A stretch of 64,000 nucleotides of DNA from Alloalcanivorax marinus (GTDB lineage: Bacteria; Pseudomonadota; Gammaproteobacteria; Pseudomonadales; Alcanivoracaceae), in assembly GCF_016906305.1 (NCBI RefSeq), contig NZ_JADDOL010000002.1, forward strand, positions 186,001 to 250,000, given 5' to 3'. Each line of letters opens with the position of its first letter. Position 1 is the stretch's first letter. Made by a program: the position numbers and the translations under genes. Under the pieces are notes generated by a model. That model saw only the letters and a program-made list of their open reading frames with translations. It made no database searches and had not been told where the DNA came from. Below, piece after piece: positions 43,353 through 51,583 of this stretch.

Positions 43353-45455
43353 ATGACCGACTCCCCCACCTATTCCCATCTGCTCAGCCCGCTGAAGATC
43401 GGCAAAGTGACGGTACGCAACCGTCTGATGCAAACCGCCCACGCCAAGGGCTTTCATGCCGGCAACGGCCTGACCAACGACCGCGACATCTATTACCAGG
43501 CGGAGCGCGCCAAGGGCGGCATCGGTCTGATCGTCACCGGCGCCCGCCACACCCATCCGCATTCCACCGGCCCCGGCCGTACCCTGGCCCGCGGCAACCG
43601 GGAAGAAATCATCGAGCGGGATCGGGAAATGTGCCAGGCCGTGCAGGCCCACGGCGGCCGCATCGTGGCGCAGCTGATTCACTTCGGGCCCCAGGGCCGC
43701 AGCGGCGCCCTGGACGACTACCGGGTGCTGTGGGCGCCCTCCACCATGAAGTCGCCGGCCTATAACGAGTGGGCCAAGGAAATGACCAAGGCGGAGATGG
43801 ACGAGGTCTCGGAGCACTTCGCGCTCACCGCCCGCTACTCCAAGGAAGCGGGCTTCGACGGCGTGGAGTTGCACTACTCCCACGGCTATCTGCACCAGCA
43901 GTTCCTGTCGTTCGTCTACAACAAACGCACCGACGAGTACGGCGGCAGCCTGGAAAACATCGTGCGCTTTCCCATCGAAACCCTGCAGCGGGTGCGCGAC
44001 GAGGTGGGCCCGGACTTCATGGTCGGCATCCGCGTGTCCATGGACGAATGCACCGTGGACGGCATGCACGCCGACCAGGCCATCGAGATGACCCGCCTGA
44101 TGGTGCGCACCGGTCTGGTGGATTACGTGAGCGCCACCGCCGGCACCTATGCCGCCCACGCGGACCAGATTCCGCCCGGCGACTATCCGGAAAACTGGCT
44201 GGTGAAGGACGGCGCGCGGATGCGCCAGGCCATTCGCGAGGAGGCCGACATCCCGATGTTCATCGTCGGTCATATCGTCGACCCCAAGGAAGCGGACGAT
44301 CTGGTGGCCCACGGCGCCGCCGACATGGTGGCGATGACCCGTACCCAGATCGCGGATCCGGAATTCGCCAACAAACTGCGCGACGGCCGCGAGGACGAAA
44401 TTAACCACTGCATCCGCTGTAACCAGGCCTGCATCGCGCGGCTGATGGTGGGCAACGCCATCTCCTGCGTGGTCAATCCGGCCGCCGGCCGCGAGCGCCG
44501 CTTTGGTGCCCACACCCTGACGCCGGCGGCGAGTCCCGCCCACTGGCTGGTGATCGGTGGCGGCCCCGCCGGCATGAAAGCGGCCCTGGTGCTGCGCCAG
44601 CGGGGCCACCGGGTCACGCTGGTGGAAGCCGACGAGCGCCTGGGCGGTCAGCTCAACCTGGCGGCGCGGCTGCCGCGCCGGGAAAAATTCGGCTTTCTGC
44701 CCCGGGACCTGGAGCGCCAGCTGCGCAAGGCCGGGGTGGAGATCCAACTCAATACCCGCCTGGACGCGGACCAGGTGGCGGCCTTCGGTGCCGACGGCGT
44801 GATCGTGGCCACCGGTTCGCGGCCGCTGAAAACCGGCTTCACGTCCACCCGGCCGGCGGTGGACCGGGTGCCGGGCATGGATCAGGACAACGTGCTGAGC
44901 GTGGTGGAGGTGCTGGAGAACCCGGACGCGGTGGGCCGCCGGGTGGTGCTGTTCGACGAGGACGGTGGCCGCTACGCCCTGGGTACCGCCGAGTTCCTGC
45001 TCGACCGGGGCCATCAGGTGCATCTGGTCAGCCGCTTCAACGCGCTCTCGCCCAATCTGGCGCTGACCCTGGATCTGCCGGTGAACTACCGGCACGTGTT
45101 CGAGAAAGGCCTGGAATACACCATCAACAGCTGGGTGCGTTCCGTGGACGGCGAGCGGGCGCAACTGTTCAACCTGTTTACCGACCGGGACAGCCAGACC
45201 CTGGAAGCGGACCACTTCGTGATCGCCGCCGGCCACGCCGCCGAGAACAGCCTTTATCAGGCCCTGCAGGGCCGGGTGAGCAATCTGCACTGCATCGGCG
45301 ACGCGCTGCTGCCCCGCCCGCTCCAGGACGTGATCTACGAAGGCATGCTGGCCGGCCGCGAGATGCTCGACGACCCGGACCGCTTTATCGAGCAGGGCGA
45401 GCTGGAAAGCTTCGACCACGACTGGCGCGAAACGCTGGGCACCCAGGCGCAATAG
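43353..45455 (+). CDS. FMN/FAD/4Fe-4S oxidoreductase of the 2,4-dienoyl-CoA reductase / TMADH family (copy 1)
   Basis: A 700-residue protein with the three parts of this family. An old-yellow-enzyme TIM barrel (about 1-345) has LHYSHGYLHQQFLS and NKRTDEYGGSLEN. A 4Fe-4S site follows (CIRCNQACIARLMVGNAISC). A C-terminal FAD/NAD(P)-binding region (about 390-690) has WLVIGGGPAGMKAALVLRQR and GVIVATGSRP. Relatives reduce 2,4-dienoyl-CoA or other enoyl substrates, or demethylate amines (trimethylamine, N-methylproline). It begins an operon with a paralogue 12 bases downstream, diverging from the CoA-transferase run. The substrate is unknown; both reductive and demethylating roles fit the neighbourhood. 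Confidence 0.87.
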   Translation: MTDSPTYSHLLSPLKIGKVTVRNRLMQTAHAKGFHAGNGLTNDRDIYYQAERAKGGIGLIVTGARHTHPHSTGPGRTLARGNREEIIERDREMCQAVQAHGGRIVAQLIHFGPQGRSGALDDYRVLWAPSTMKSPAYNEWAKEMTKAEMDEVSEHFALTARYSKEAGFDGVELHYSHGYLHQQFLSFVYNKRTDEYGGSLENIVRFPIETLQRVRDEVGPDFMVGIRVSMDECTVDGMHADQAIEMTRLMVRTGLVDYVSATAGTYAAHADQIPPGDYPENWLVKDGARMRQAIREEADIPMFIVGHIVDPKEADDLVAHGAADMVAMTRTQIADPEFANKLRDGREDEINHCIRCNQACIARLMVGNAISCVVNPAAGRERRFGAHTLTPAASPAHWLVIGGGPAGMKAALVLRQRGHRVTLVEADERLGGQLNLAARLPRREKFGFLPRDLERQLRKAGVEIQLNTRLDADQVAAFGADGVIVATGSRPLKTGFTSTRPAVDRVPGMDQDNVLSVVEVLENPDAVGRRVVLFDEDGGRYALGTAEFLLDRGHQVHLVSRFNALSPNLALTLDLPVNYRHVFEKGLEYTINSWVRSVDGERAQLFNLFTDRDSQTLEADHFVIAAGHAAENSLYQALQGRVSNLHCIGDALLPRPLQDVIYEGMLAGREMLDDPDRFIEQGELESFDHDWRETLGTQAQ

Positions 45456-45467
45456 GAGCCGAACATC

Positions 45468-47552
45468 ATGACTCAGGAACGTTATCCGCATCTGTTCCGC
45501 CCGCTGCGCGTGGGCAACATCGAGATCCGTAACCGGCTGATGCAGTCCGCCCACGCCATGGCGTTCAACACCCGCGACGGCCTTACCACCAACCGGGACA
45601 TCGAGTACCACGCCGCCCGGGCCCGGGGCGGCATCGGCCTGATGATCACCGGCAACCGGCTGATTCATCCCACCTCCAACACTTTCTGCCGGGGCTACGC
45701 CTACGGCTACCGGGACGAAATGGTGGAACGGGACCGTGCCCTGACCCGGGCGGTGCACGACCACGGCGCGCGCATCTTCGCCCAGCTCAACCACTTCGGC
45801 GTGATGGGCGAAACCCATGCCATGGACGACTACCGGGTGCTGTGGTCGTCGTCCAACATCAAGTCACCGGTGTTCGGCGAACAGGCCAAGGCCATGGAAC
45901 GCCAGGACATGGACGAGGTGGTGGAAGGCTGGACCCGCTCCGCCGAGTACGCCAAGGCGGCGGGCTTCGACGGCGTGGAGGTGCATCTGGCGCACAGCTA
46001 CCTGCTGCACCAGTTCATCTCGCCGCTGTTCAACAAGCGCCAGGACGAGTACGGCGGCAGCTTCGAGAACCGTCTGCGTTTTCCCCTGGAAGTGATCCGC
46101 GCGGTGCGCGAGCGGGTCGGCCCCGACTTCGTGGTGGGCGTACGGCTCACGCTGGACGAAATGGTGCCCGGCGGCCTGGAGGTGGACGACTGGATTGAGG
46201 TGGCGCGCACCGTGGAAGCCACCGGGTGCATCGACTACATCATGACCACCGCCGGGGTGTATCAGTCCGCCAGCTACATCATGCCGCCGGCGGACGTGCC
46301 CAACGGCTGGCTGGCCGACCCGGCGGCACGCCTCAAGCAAGCGGTGAATCTGCCGGTGTTCGCGGTCTCGGGCATCACCACCGCCGCCGAAGCGGAGGCG
46401 ATCCTGGCCCGGGACGGCGCCGACATGGTGGCCATGACCCGGGCGCAGATCGCCGACCCGGACTTCGCCAACAAGACCCGCCAGGGCCGCGAGAACGACA
46501 TCTACCACTGCCTGCGCTGCAACCAGGGCTGCGTGGCGCGGCTGTTCTACGGCACCTCCATGACCTGCCAGGTGAACCCGGCCACCGGCCGCGAGGAACG
46601 CTTCGCCCCGCACACCGAAACGCCGGCGGCCACGCCGGGCCACTGGGTGGTGGTCGGCGGCGGCCCCGGCGGCATGAAGGCGGCGGAGGGCCTGGCCCGC
46701 CGTGGCCACCGGGTGACCCTGCTGGAAAAGGACGGACAGTTGGGCGGTCAGGTCAATCACATCGTCAAACTGCCGCGCCGTGAGAGCTTCGCCTGGATCA
46801 CCAAGGACCTGGGCTCCCAGCTGGAAAAACTGGGCGTGGACGTGCGCCTGGGCAGCGAGGCGGACGTGGACGGCGTGCTCGCCCTGGACCCGGACGGCAT
46901 TATCGTGGCCACCGGTTCCACCCCGGACCGCAGCGGCTATTCCGACATCAACCCGCTGGTGCCGAAGATTCCCGGCATCGACGCGCCCCATGTGCTGACC
47001 GCCGTGGACGTGCTGGAAGGCGCTGAAGTGGGCGAACGGGTGCTGGTGCTGGACGAGGAAGGCAACCGCTATTCCGCGGGCATCACCGAGTATCTGGTGG
47101 AGCGCGGTCATCACGTGCATCTGGTGACCCGCTGGAACGCGCTGTTCCACAAACTGGCCCAGACCCTGGATCAGCCGGTGGTGTACGGCAAGCTGCCCGG
47201 GGACCGCTTCCGGGCCACGCTGAACAGCTGGGTGAGCAGCTTCGAGAAGGGCAAGGCCGAGCTCTACCAGCTCTACACCGGGGAAACACACACCCTGGAG
47301 GACTTCGACAGCGTGGTCCTGGCGGTCCGCCATTTGCCGGCGGAGGCGCTTTACCTGGCGCTCCGGGAGCGCCACCCCAAGGTACACCGGGTGGGCGACT
47401 GCCAGGCGCCGCGCAAGACCGACCATGCCATTTTCGAGGGCTTCCTGGCCGGCCGGGAGGAGTTCGACAACTGGACCCGTTACGTGGAACCGGGGGCGCT
47501 GGAACAGTTTGATCCGGCCCTGCCGGAGCGGCTCAAGGACCTGCCCGCCTGA
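45468..47552 (+). CDS. FMN/FAD/4Fe-4S oxidoreductase of the 2,4-dienoyl-CoA reductase / TMADH family (copy 2)
   Basis: A 694-residue paralogue of the preceding gene with the same order: barrel (HLAHSYLLHQFIS, NKRQDEYGGSFEN), 4Fe-4S site (CLRCNQGCVARLFYGTSMTC) and dinucleotide domain (WVVVGGGPGGMKAAEGLARR, GIIVATGSTPD). Where the family usually has HGYL, this copy has HSYL; the same segment in copy 1 is normal. AGGAG precedes the ATG. Tandem copies that have diverged throughout suggest either two successive reactions or a heteromeric enzyme. It ends three bases from the convergent transporter gene. Confidence 0.87.
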   Translation: MTQERYPHLFRPLRVGNIEIRNRLMQSAHAMAFNTRDGLTTNRDIEYHAARARGGIGLMITGNRLIHPTSNTFCRGYAYGYRDEMVERDRALTRAVHDHGARIFAQLNHFGVMGETHAMDDYRVLWSSSNIKSPVFGEQAKAMERQDMDEVVEGWTRSAEYAKAAGFDGVEVHLAHSYLLHQFISPLFNKRQDEYGGSFENRLRFPLEVIRAVRERVGPDFVVGVRLTLDEMVPGGLEVDDWIEVARTVEATGCIDYIMTTAGVYQSASYIMPPADVPNGWLADPAARLKQAVNLPVFAVSGITTAAEAEAILARDGADMVAMTRAQIADPDFANKTRQGRENDIYHCLRCNQGCVARLFYGTSMTCQVNPATGREERFAPHTETPAATPGHWVVVGGGPGGMKAAEGLARRGHRVTLLEKDGQLGGQVNHIVKLPRRESFAWITKDLGSQLEKLGVDVRLGSEADVDGVLALDPDGIIVATGSTPDRSGYSDINPLVPKIPGIDAPHVLTAVDVLEGAEVGERVLVLDEEGNRYSAGITEYLVERGHHVHLVTRWNALFHKLAQTLDQPVVYGKLPGDRFRATLNSWVSSFEKGKAELYQLYTGETHTLEDFDSVVLAVRHLPAEALYLALRERHPKVHRVGDCQAPRKTDHAIFEGFLAGREEFDNWTRYVEPGALEQFDPALPERLKDLPA

Positions 47553-47555
47553 CCC

Positions 47556-48482
47556 TCAGGCCCGGGGTTCATCCCCCGGGTTGCGGCGCCGCCAGTACCA
47601 GGCCAGCAACGAGCCGGACAGGTTGTGCCACACGCTGAACAGGGCCCCGGGCAAGGCGGCGCTGGCGGAGAAATGCTTCACCGCCAGCGCCACCGCCAGC
47701 CCGGAATTCTGCATCCCCACCTCGATGGCCAGGGTGCGCGCCCGCGCCCGATCCAGCCGCAACAGCCGGGCACCGCCGTAGCCCAGGCTCAGCCCCAACA
47801 GGTTGTGCAATATCACCGCCAGCATTACCAGCAGGCCACCGTTGGCGATGCGCTCCCGGTTCAACGCCACGATCACGCCGATGACCAGCACGATGGCGAC
47901 CACCGACACCAGCGGGAAGACATTGCGCACCGGCGCCAGCCGGGCACTGAACAGGCTGTTCAGGAAGGTGCCCGCCGCCACCGGCAACAGGATGATCTTG
48001 ATCAGGGAACCGAGCATGGACGCCACCGGCACGTCGATGGCCTGGCCCTGATAAAGCCACACCAGCAAGGGCGTGGCCACCACCGCCAGCAGCGTGGACA
48101 CCGAGGTCATGGCGATGGACAGGGCCACGTCCGCCCGCGCCAGGTAGCAGATCACGTTGGAGGCGGTACCGCCCGGGCAGGCACCCACCAGCACCAGCCC
48201 CAGCACCCATTCCGGCGGCAGGCCCAGCAGCACGCCCACCAGCAACCCCACCAGAGGCATGATCAGAAACTGCAACGCCACCCCGGCCCCGATCACCGCC
48301 GGACGCTTGCCCACGTCGGCGAAGTCCGCCCAGGTGAGCGTCATGCCCATGCCGAACATGATCAGCATAAGCAGCGGCACGATGGCCCAATCCAGGGTCG
48401 CCAGCCGCTCGGGAAAGGCGAACGCGACGGCGGAGAACAGAATCGCCCAGAGCGGGAACAGGCGGGTGAGGGTTTGTATCAT
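47556..48482 (-). CDS. BASS-family (bile acid:sodium symporter-like) transporter
   Basis: A 308-residue inner-membrane protein with about nine or ten helices. The start at 48482 has GAGAGG at good spacing; an ATG five codons upstream is an alternative. Motifs: LLMLIMFGMGMTLTWADF, VLVGACPGGTASNVICYLA (crossover helix region) and IEVGMQNSGLAVALAVKHF, the second crossover signature. Members move organic anions such as bile acids, pantoate, keto acids or sterol sulfates with sodium. Beside the catabolic operons it may bring in the pathway substrate or an intermediate. Confidence 0.88.
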   Translation of the reverse strand: MIQTLTRLFPLWAILFSAVAFAFPERLATLDWAIVPLLMLIMFGMGMTLTWADFADVGKRPAVIGAGVALQFLIMPLVGLLVGVLLGLPPEWVLGLVLVGACPGGTASNVICYLARADVALSIAMTSVSTLLAVVATPLLVWLYQGQAIDVPVASMLGSLIKIILLPVAAGTFLNSLFSARLAPVRNVFPLVSVVAIVLVIGVIVALNRERIANGGLLVMLAVILHNLLGLSLGYGGARLLRLDRARARTLAIEVGMQNSGLAVALAVKHFSASAALPGALFSVWHNLSGSLLAWYWRRRNPGDEPRA

Positions 48483-48527
48483 CGGTGGCCTCTCCATGGA
48501 GCCCGCGCCTTCGGTGGGGTACGGTGC

Positions 48528-48585
48528 GGGAGCGACGTCAGTCGCGATTATCGAAGCCCATTATCGCGACTAGATTCGCTCCTAC
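48528..48585. repeat. REP pair (REPIN-like), imperfect
   Basis: Two facing REP-type sequences around a short spacer: GGGAGCGACGTCAGTCGCGA and its near-complement ATCGCGACTAGATTCGCTCC. The GGAGCGNNNTNAGNCGCGA core is shared with elements at 51141-51210 and 53049-53070. It lies in the gap between the transporter gene and cysE. Confidence 0.75.
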
Positions 48586-48602
48586 CGTGGACCCGGGCGG
48601 GG

Positions 48603-49370
48603 TCAGTCGCCGCCGCGGGCCTTCACGGACTCGAAGTCCTCGTTTCTCAGTTCCGGCAGTTTCTCGTCGCAGCCCTGGATGCCCTGGCGGCGCAGGTTCT
48701 CGCAGACCCGGTCCAGCTTGCCGTCCACCGCGTGCAAATGGTCCAGCAGGGCGCCGATGGCCTCCGCCACCGGGTCCGGCATGTCGTTGCTGACGCCGTA
48801 GGCCTGAAAGCCGATCTTGTCCGCCATTTCCTTGCGGTTCTTCTCCTGCTCGGTGGCCGGCTGGCCGATCACCCGGCCGGGGATGCCGACCACGGTGGCG
48901 CCCTCCGGCACCTCCTTGGTGACCACGGAATTGGAGCCGATCTTGGCGTTCTTGTGCACCGTGAACGGCCCCAGCACCTTGGCGCCGGCGCCCACCACCA
49001 CGCCGTCTTCCAGGGTCGGGTGGCGCTTGCCCTTGTCCCAGCTGGTGCCGCCCAGGGTGACGCCGTGGTAAAGCGTGACGTCGTCGCCGATCTCGGCGGT
49101 TTCACCGATCACCACGCCCATGCCGTGGTCGATGAAGAAGCGCCGGCCGATGCGCGCGCCGGGGTGGATCTCGATGCCGGTGAGCCAGCGGCTGAAGGTG
49201 GAAATCAGCCGCGCCAGCTGCTTGAAGTTGCGCCGCCACAGCCAATGGGCCAGCCGATGGAACAGCACCGCGTGCAGGCCCGGGTAGTTGAGCAGCACCT
49301 CCAGGGTGTTGCGCGCCGCCGGGTCGCGGTGAAAGACGGACCCGACGTCCTCTTTGATTTGCTTGAGCAT
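48603..49370 (-). CDS. cysE: Serine O-acetyltransferase
   Basis: CysE (255 residues) makes O-acetylserine, the acceptor for sulfide in cysteine synthesis. A short N-terminal helical domain precedes left-handed beta-helix hexapeptide repeats (about 60-170): [60 protein letters not shown]. The catalytic His and Asp lie in this region. The C-terminal tail (to GGD) is longer and more charged than in E. coli. It is two bases downstream of trmJ. Confidence 0.93.
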   Translation of the reverse strand: MLKQIKEDVGSVFHRDPAARNTLEVLLNYPGLHAVLFHRLAHWLWRRNFKQLARLISTFSRWLTGIEIHPGARIGRRFFIDHGMGVVIGETAEIGDDVTLYHGVTLGGTSWDKGKRHPTLEDGVVVGAGAKVLGPFTVHKNAKIGSNSVVTKEVPEGATVVGIPGRVIGQPATEQEKNRKEMADKIGFQAYGVSNDMPDPVAEAIGALLDHLHAVDGKLDRVCENLRRQGIQGCDEKLPELRNEDFESVKARGGD

Positions 49371-49372
49371 AG

Positions 49373-50146
49373 TTACCTCGAATCCGGGCCCCGCAGGCGC
49401 TTCTCCAAAGCCACCAGGGTACCGCGCAGGATGCTGATCTCCATTTTGTCCGGGCGGGCGCGCAGGAACAATCGCCGCATGCGCGTCATCACCTGCCCGG
49501 GCTGCTCCGGGTCCAGGAAGCCGCTGTCTTCCATGACCCGCTGCAGATGGTCCAGGAACTGCTGGACCGCCTGGTTACTGGCCGCCGGCTCATCCCAGAA
49601 CATCTCCGGCAGCGGCATCTGCTCGCGGCGCGAGCGCGCCTCGGGCAGGTCCGCGTCCTCGCCCACCAGGGCCAGACGCAGTTCATAGGCCATCAGCTGG
49701 ATGGCCGAGGCCACGTTGAGCACGCCATAGTCCGGATTGGTGGGCACGGACACGTGCAGATTGCAGCGGTGCAGTTCGTCATTGGTGAGCCCCCGGTCCT
49801 CGCGGCCGAACAGCACCGCGATGCGGGTGTCCTCCGGTTCCCGGGCCAGCTGCGCGGTGAGCTGGCGGGGCGTCAGGCAGGGCCAGGGGATGCGCCGCTG
49901 GCGGGCGCTGGTGCCGATCACCAGCGTGGCGCCTTCCAGGGCCTCGTCCAGGGTCTCGCAAACCCGGGCCGCGGCCAGCACGTCGCCGGCGCCGGAGGCG
50001 CGGGCGGTGGCCTCGGCGCTGGGGTGGATTTTCGGCGCCACCAGGCGCAGATCGCTCAGGCCCATGGTCTTCATGGCCCGGGCGGCGGCGCCGATGTTTC
50101 CCGGATGGGTGGTTTCCACCATCACCATCCGCACCTTGTCGAGCAT
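49373..50146 (-). CDS. trmJ: tRNA (cytidine/uridine-32) 2'-O-methyltransferase TrmJ
   Basis: SPOUT-class methyltransferase of 257 residues that modifies position 32 of tRNA. Motifs: [20 protein letters not shown] at the N-terminus, [20 protein letters not shown], and [20 protein letters not shown], which forms the trefoil knot SAM site. A C-terminal extension completes the fold. It is followed by cysE and lies divergent to suhB, a conserved arrangement in Pseudomonas-like genomes. Confidence 0.93.
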   Translation of the reverse strand: MLDKVRMVMVETTHPGNIGAAARAMKTMGLSDLRLVAPKIHPSAEATARASGAGDVLAAARVCETLDEALEGATLVIGTSARQRRIPWPCLTPRQLTAQLAREPEDTRIAVLFGREDRGLTNDELHRCNLHVSVPTNPDYGVLNVASAIQLMAYELRLALVGEDADLPEARSRREQMPLPEMFWDEPAASNQAVQQFLDHLQRVMEDSGFLDPEQPGQVMTRMRRLFLRARPDKMEISILRGTLVALEKRLRGPDSR

Positions 50147-50288
50147 GTCGGTTGTCCGCGTCGGTCGTGGGGGCGGGATTCTAGCAGATAACGGCCTGCC
50201 CTCCTTCCTTCCGCTCTGTTACAATCCGCCTCCCGTCCGGCCCCGCCACTCCGTGGGGCCCGCTCTTTCAAACCGATAGGATGAATGC

Positions 50289-51110
50289 ATGCACGCGCCG
50301 CAAGTGAATATCGCCCTGCGAGCCGCCCGCCAGGCGGGCACCCTGATCCGCCGCGCGGCGGAAAACAGCGACCCGCTGAAAGTGGATCGCAAGGGCGCCA
50401 ACGACTTCGTCACCCAGGTGGACAAAGCCGCCGAGGCACGCATCATCGAGGTGATCCGCAAAGCCTATCCGGACCACGGCATCCTGGCCGAGGAAGGTGG
50501 CGAGCAGCCCGGTCGCGGTGAAGGCGCCGATTACCTGTGGGTGATCGACCCGCTCGACGGCACCACCAACTTCATCCATGGCTTTCCCCAGTACGCGGTG
50601 TCCATCGCCCTGAAGATCAAGGGCCGGGTGGAGCACGGCGTGGTCTACGACCCGCTGCGCGAAGAGGAATTCACCGCCAGCCGGGGCCGCGGCGCGGCGC
50701 TCAACGGCCGCCGCATCCGCGTTACCGGCCGGGCCAGCCTGGAAGGCGCCCTGATCGGCACCGGCTTCCCGTTCCGCAAGGATCAGATGCCCTACCTGGA
50801 TGCCTATATGGGCATGTTCCGCGCCATCGCCGAGGACGCCGCCGGCCTGCGCCGCCCCGGCGCCGCCGCCCTGGACCTGGCCTGGCTGGCCGCCGGCCGC
50901 ACCGACGGCTTCTTCGAGCTGGGCCTGCAGGAATGGGACATGGCCGCGGGCACCCTGCTGATCACCGAAGCCGGCGGCCTGGTGGGCGACCTGGCCGGCG
51001 GTCACAACCACCTCAGCCGTGGCAACCTGGTGGCCGGCACCCCCAAGGTGTTCAAGGGCCTGCTGCAGAAGATCAAGCCGCACCTCACCGACAGCCTCAA
51101 GCGCGGCTGA
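50289..51110 (+). CDS. suhB: SuhB, inositol-1-monophosphatase / rRNA antitermination factor
   Basis: Inositol monophosphatase family protein of 273 residues. Metal-binding motifs: EEGGEQPG, WVIDPLDGTTNFIHGFPQYA and LQEWDMAAGTLLITEAGGL. In E. coli SuhB also acts in ribosomal RNA antitermination complexes. The start follows the divergent gap with trmJ. It is followed by a REP pair and a structured repeat, then gabD. In related genomes suhB commonly lies beside the secF end, so the DNA downstream here appears inserted. Confidence 0.95.
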   Translation: MHAPQVNIALRAARQAGTLIRRAAENSDPLKVDRKGANDFVTQVDKAAEARIIEVIRKAYPDHGILAEEGGEQPGRGEGADYLWVIDPLDGTTNFIHGFPQYAVSIALKIKGRVEHGVVYDPLREEEFTASRGRGAALNGRRIRVTGRASLEGALIGTGFPFRKDQMPYLDAYMGMFRAIAEDAAGLRRPGAAALDLAWLAAGRTDGFFELGLQEWDMAAGTLLITEAGGLVGDLAGGHNHLSRGNLVAGTPKVFKGLLQKIKPHLTDSLKRG

Positions 51111-51140
51111 GCCGCGCTCGCCCCCGACCTGCCTCCTTCC

Positions 51141-51210
51141 GTAGGAGCGGCTTTAGCCGCGATAGCTTCCCGTGATTGGGCGGCGCTATCGCGGCTAAAG
51201 CCGCTCCTAC
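51141..51210. repeat. REPIN: perfect 26-bp inverted REP pair
   Basis: GTAGGAGCGGCTTTAGCCGC (first 20 bases of 26) at 51141-51166 is repeated as an exact inverted complement at 51185-51210, with an 18-base spacer. Each arm is itself a small hairpin (GCGGCTTTAGCCGC). This is the structure of REP doublets mobilised by RAYT transposases. It follows suhB by 30 bases and could also stabilise or end that transcript. Confidence 0.88.
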
Positions 51211-51276
51211 GCCGTTTAGAGACGTAAAAGCCTGCTTCAAGGGATAGGACTGGCCGTAAAGCTCTGCTAGCGTTAA

Positions 51277-51544
51277 AAGGAGCCTCTGAATAACGCCTTA
51301 CGTACTCAGGCTTACAGGCTGGCCCACAATCAAGGCGCCCTTTTGAAGGCAGGCTGGGTGCCTGTCGAAAAAGGGGAACGACGAGTGTGGGCCAGCCTGT
51401 AAGCCCCGCAGGGCGCGGCCTGAAGTGCACTGCCGCCGCGCCTTGCCTCTTGGAAAGGGCACCACCCTGTCCGTCGAGACAAGACACAACGGCAGTGCAC
51501 TTCAGGCCACGCTGAGCACGTAAGGCGTTATTCAGAGGCTCCTT
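51277..51544. mobile_element. 268-bp MITE-like element with nested inverted repeats
   Basis: The ends are a perfect 27-bp inverted repeat (51277-51303 and 51518-51544, starting AAGGAGCCTCTGAATAAC), extendable to 33 bp with one mismatch. Inside are two further perfect inverted repeats: 20 bp (51309-51328 with 51386-51405) and 18 bp (51417-51434 with 51491-51508). One strand can fold into a closed stem with two long side hairpins, a cloverleaf. No convincing gene lies inside. No clear target duplication is seen at the borders. It could be a non-autonomous insertion element or encode a structured RNA. Confidence 0.72.
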
Positions 51545-51583
51545 GATATCGTTTGCGCGAAGATGCTTCTTCAGGAGAGCCCG

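Noticed and set aside
24247-48482. Integrated prophage or conjugative element as the source of the accessory region.
   Set aside because: No integrase, phage structural, mobilisation or transposase gene is visible; base composition looks like the neighbours.
51298-51489. A 63-codon minus-strand frame inside the 268-bp inverted-repeat element.
   Set aside because: No plausible ribosome binding site or family; the DNA is explained by inverted-repeat structure, not coding.
51141-51544. CRISPR array suspected from repeated inverted sequences.
   Set aside because: The repeats are inverted pairs of different sequences, not direct repeats with regular spacers, and no cas gene is present.
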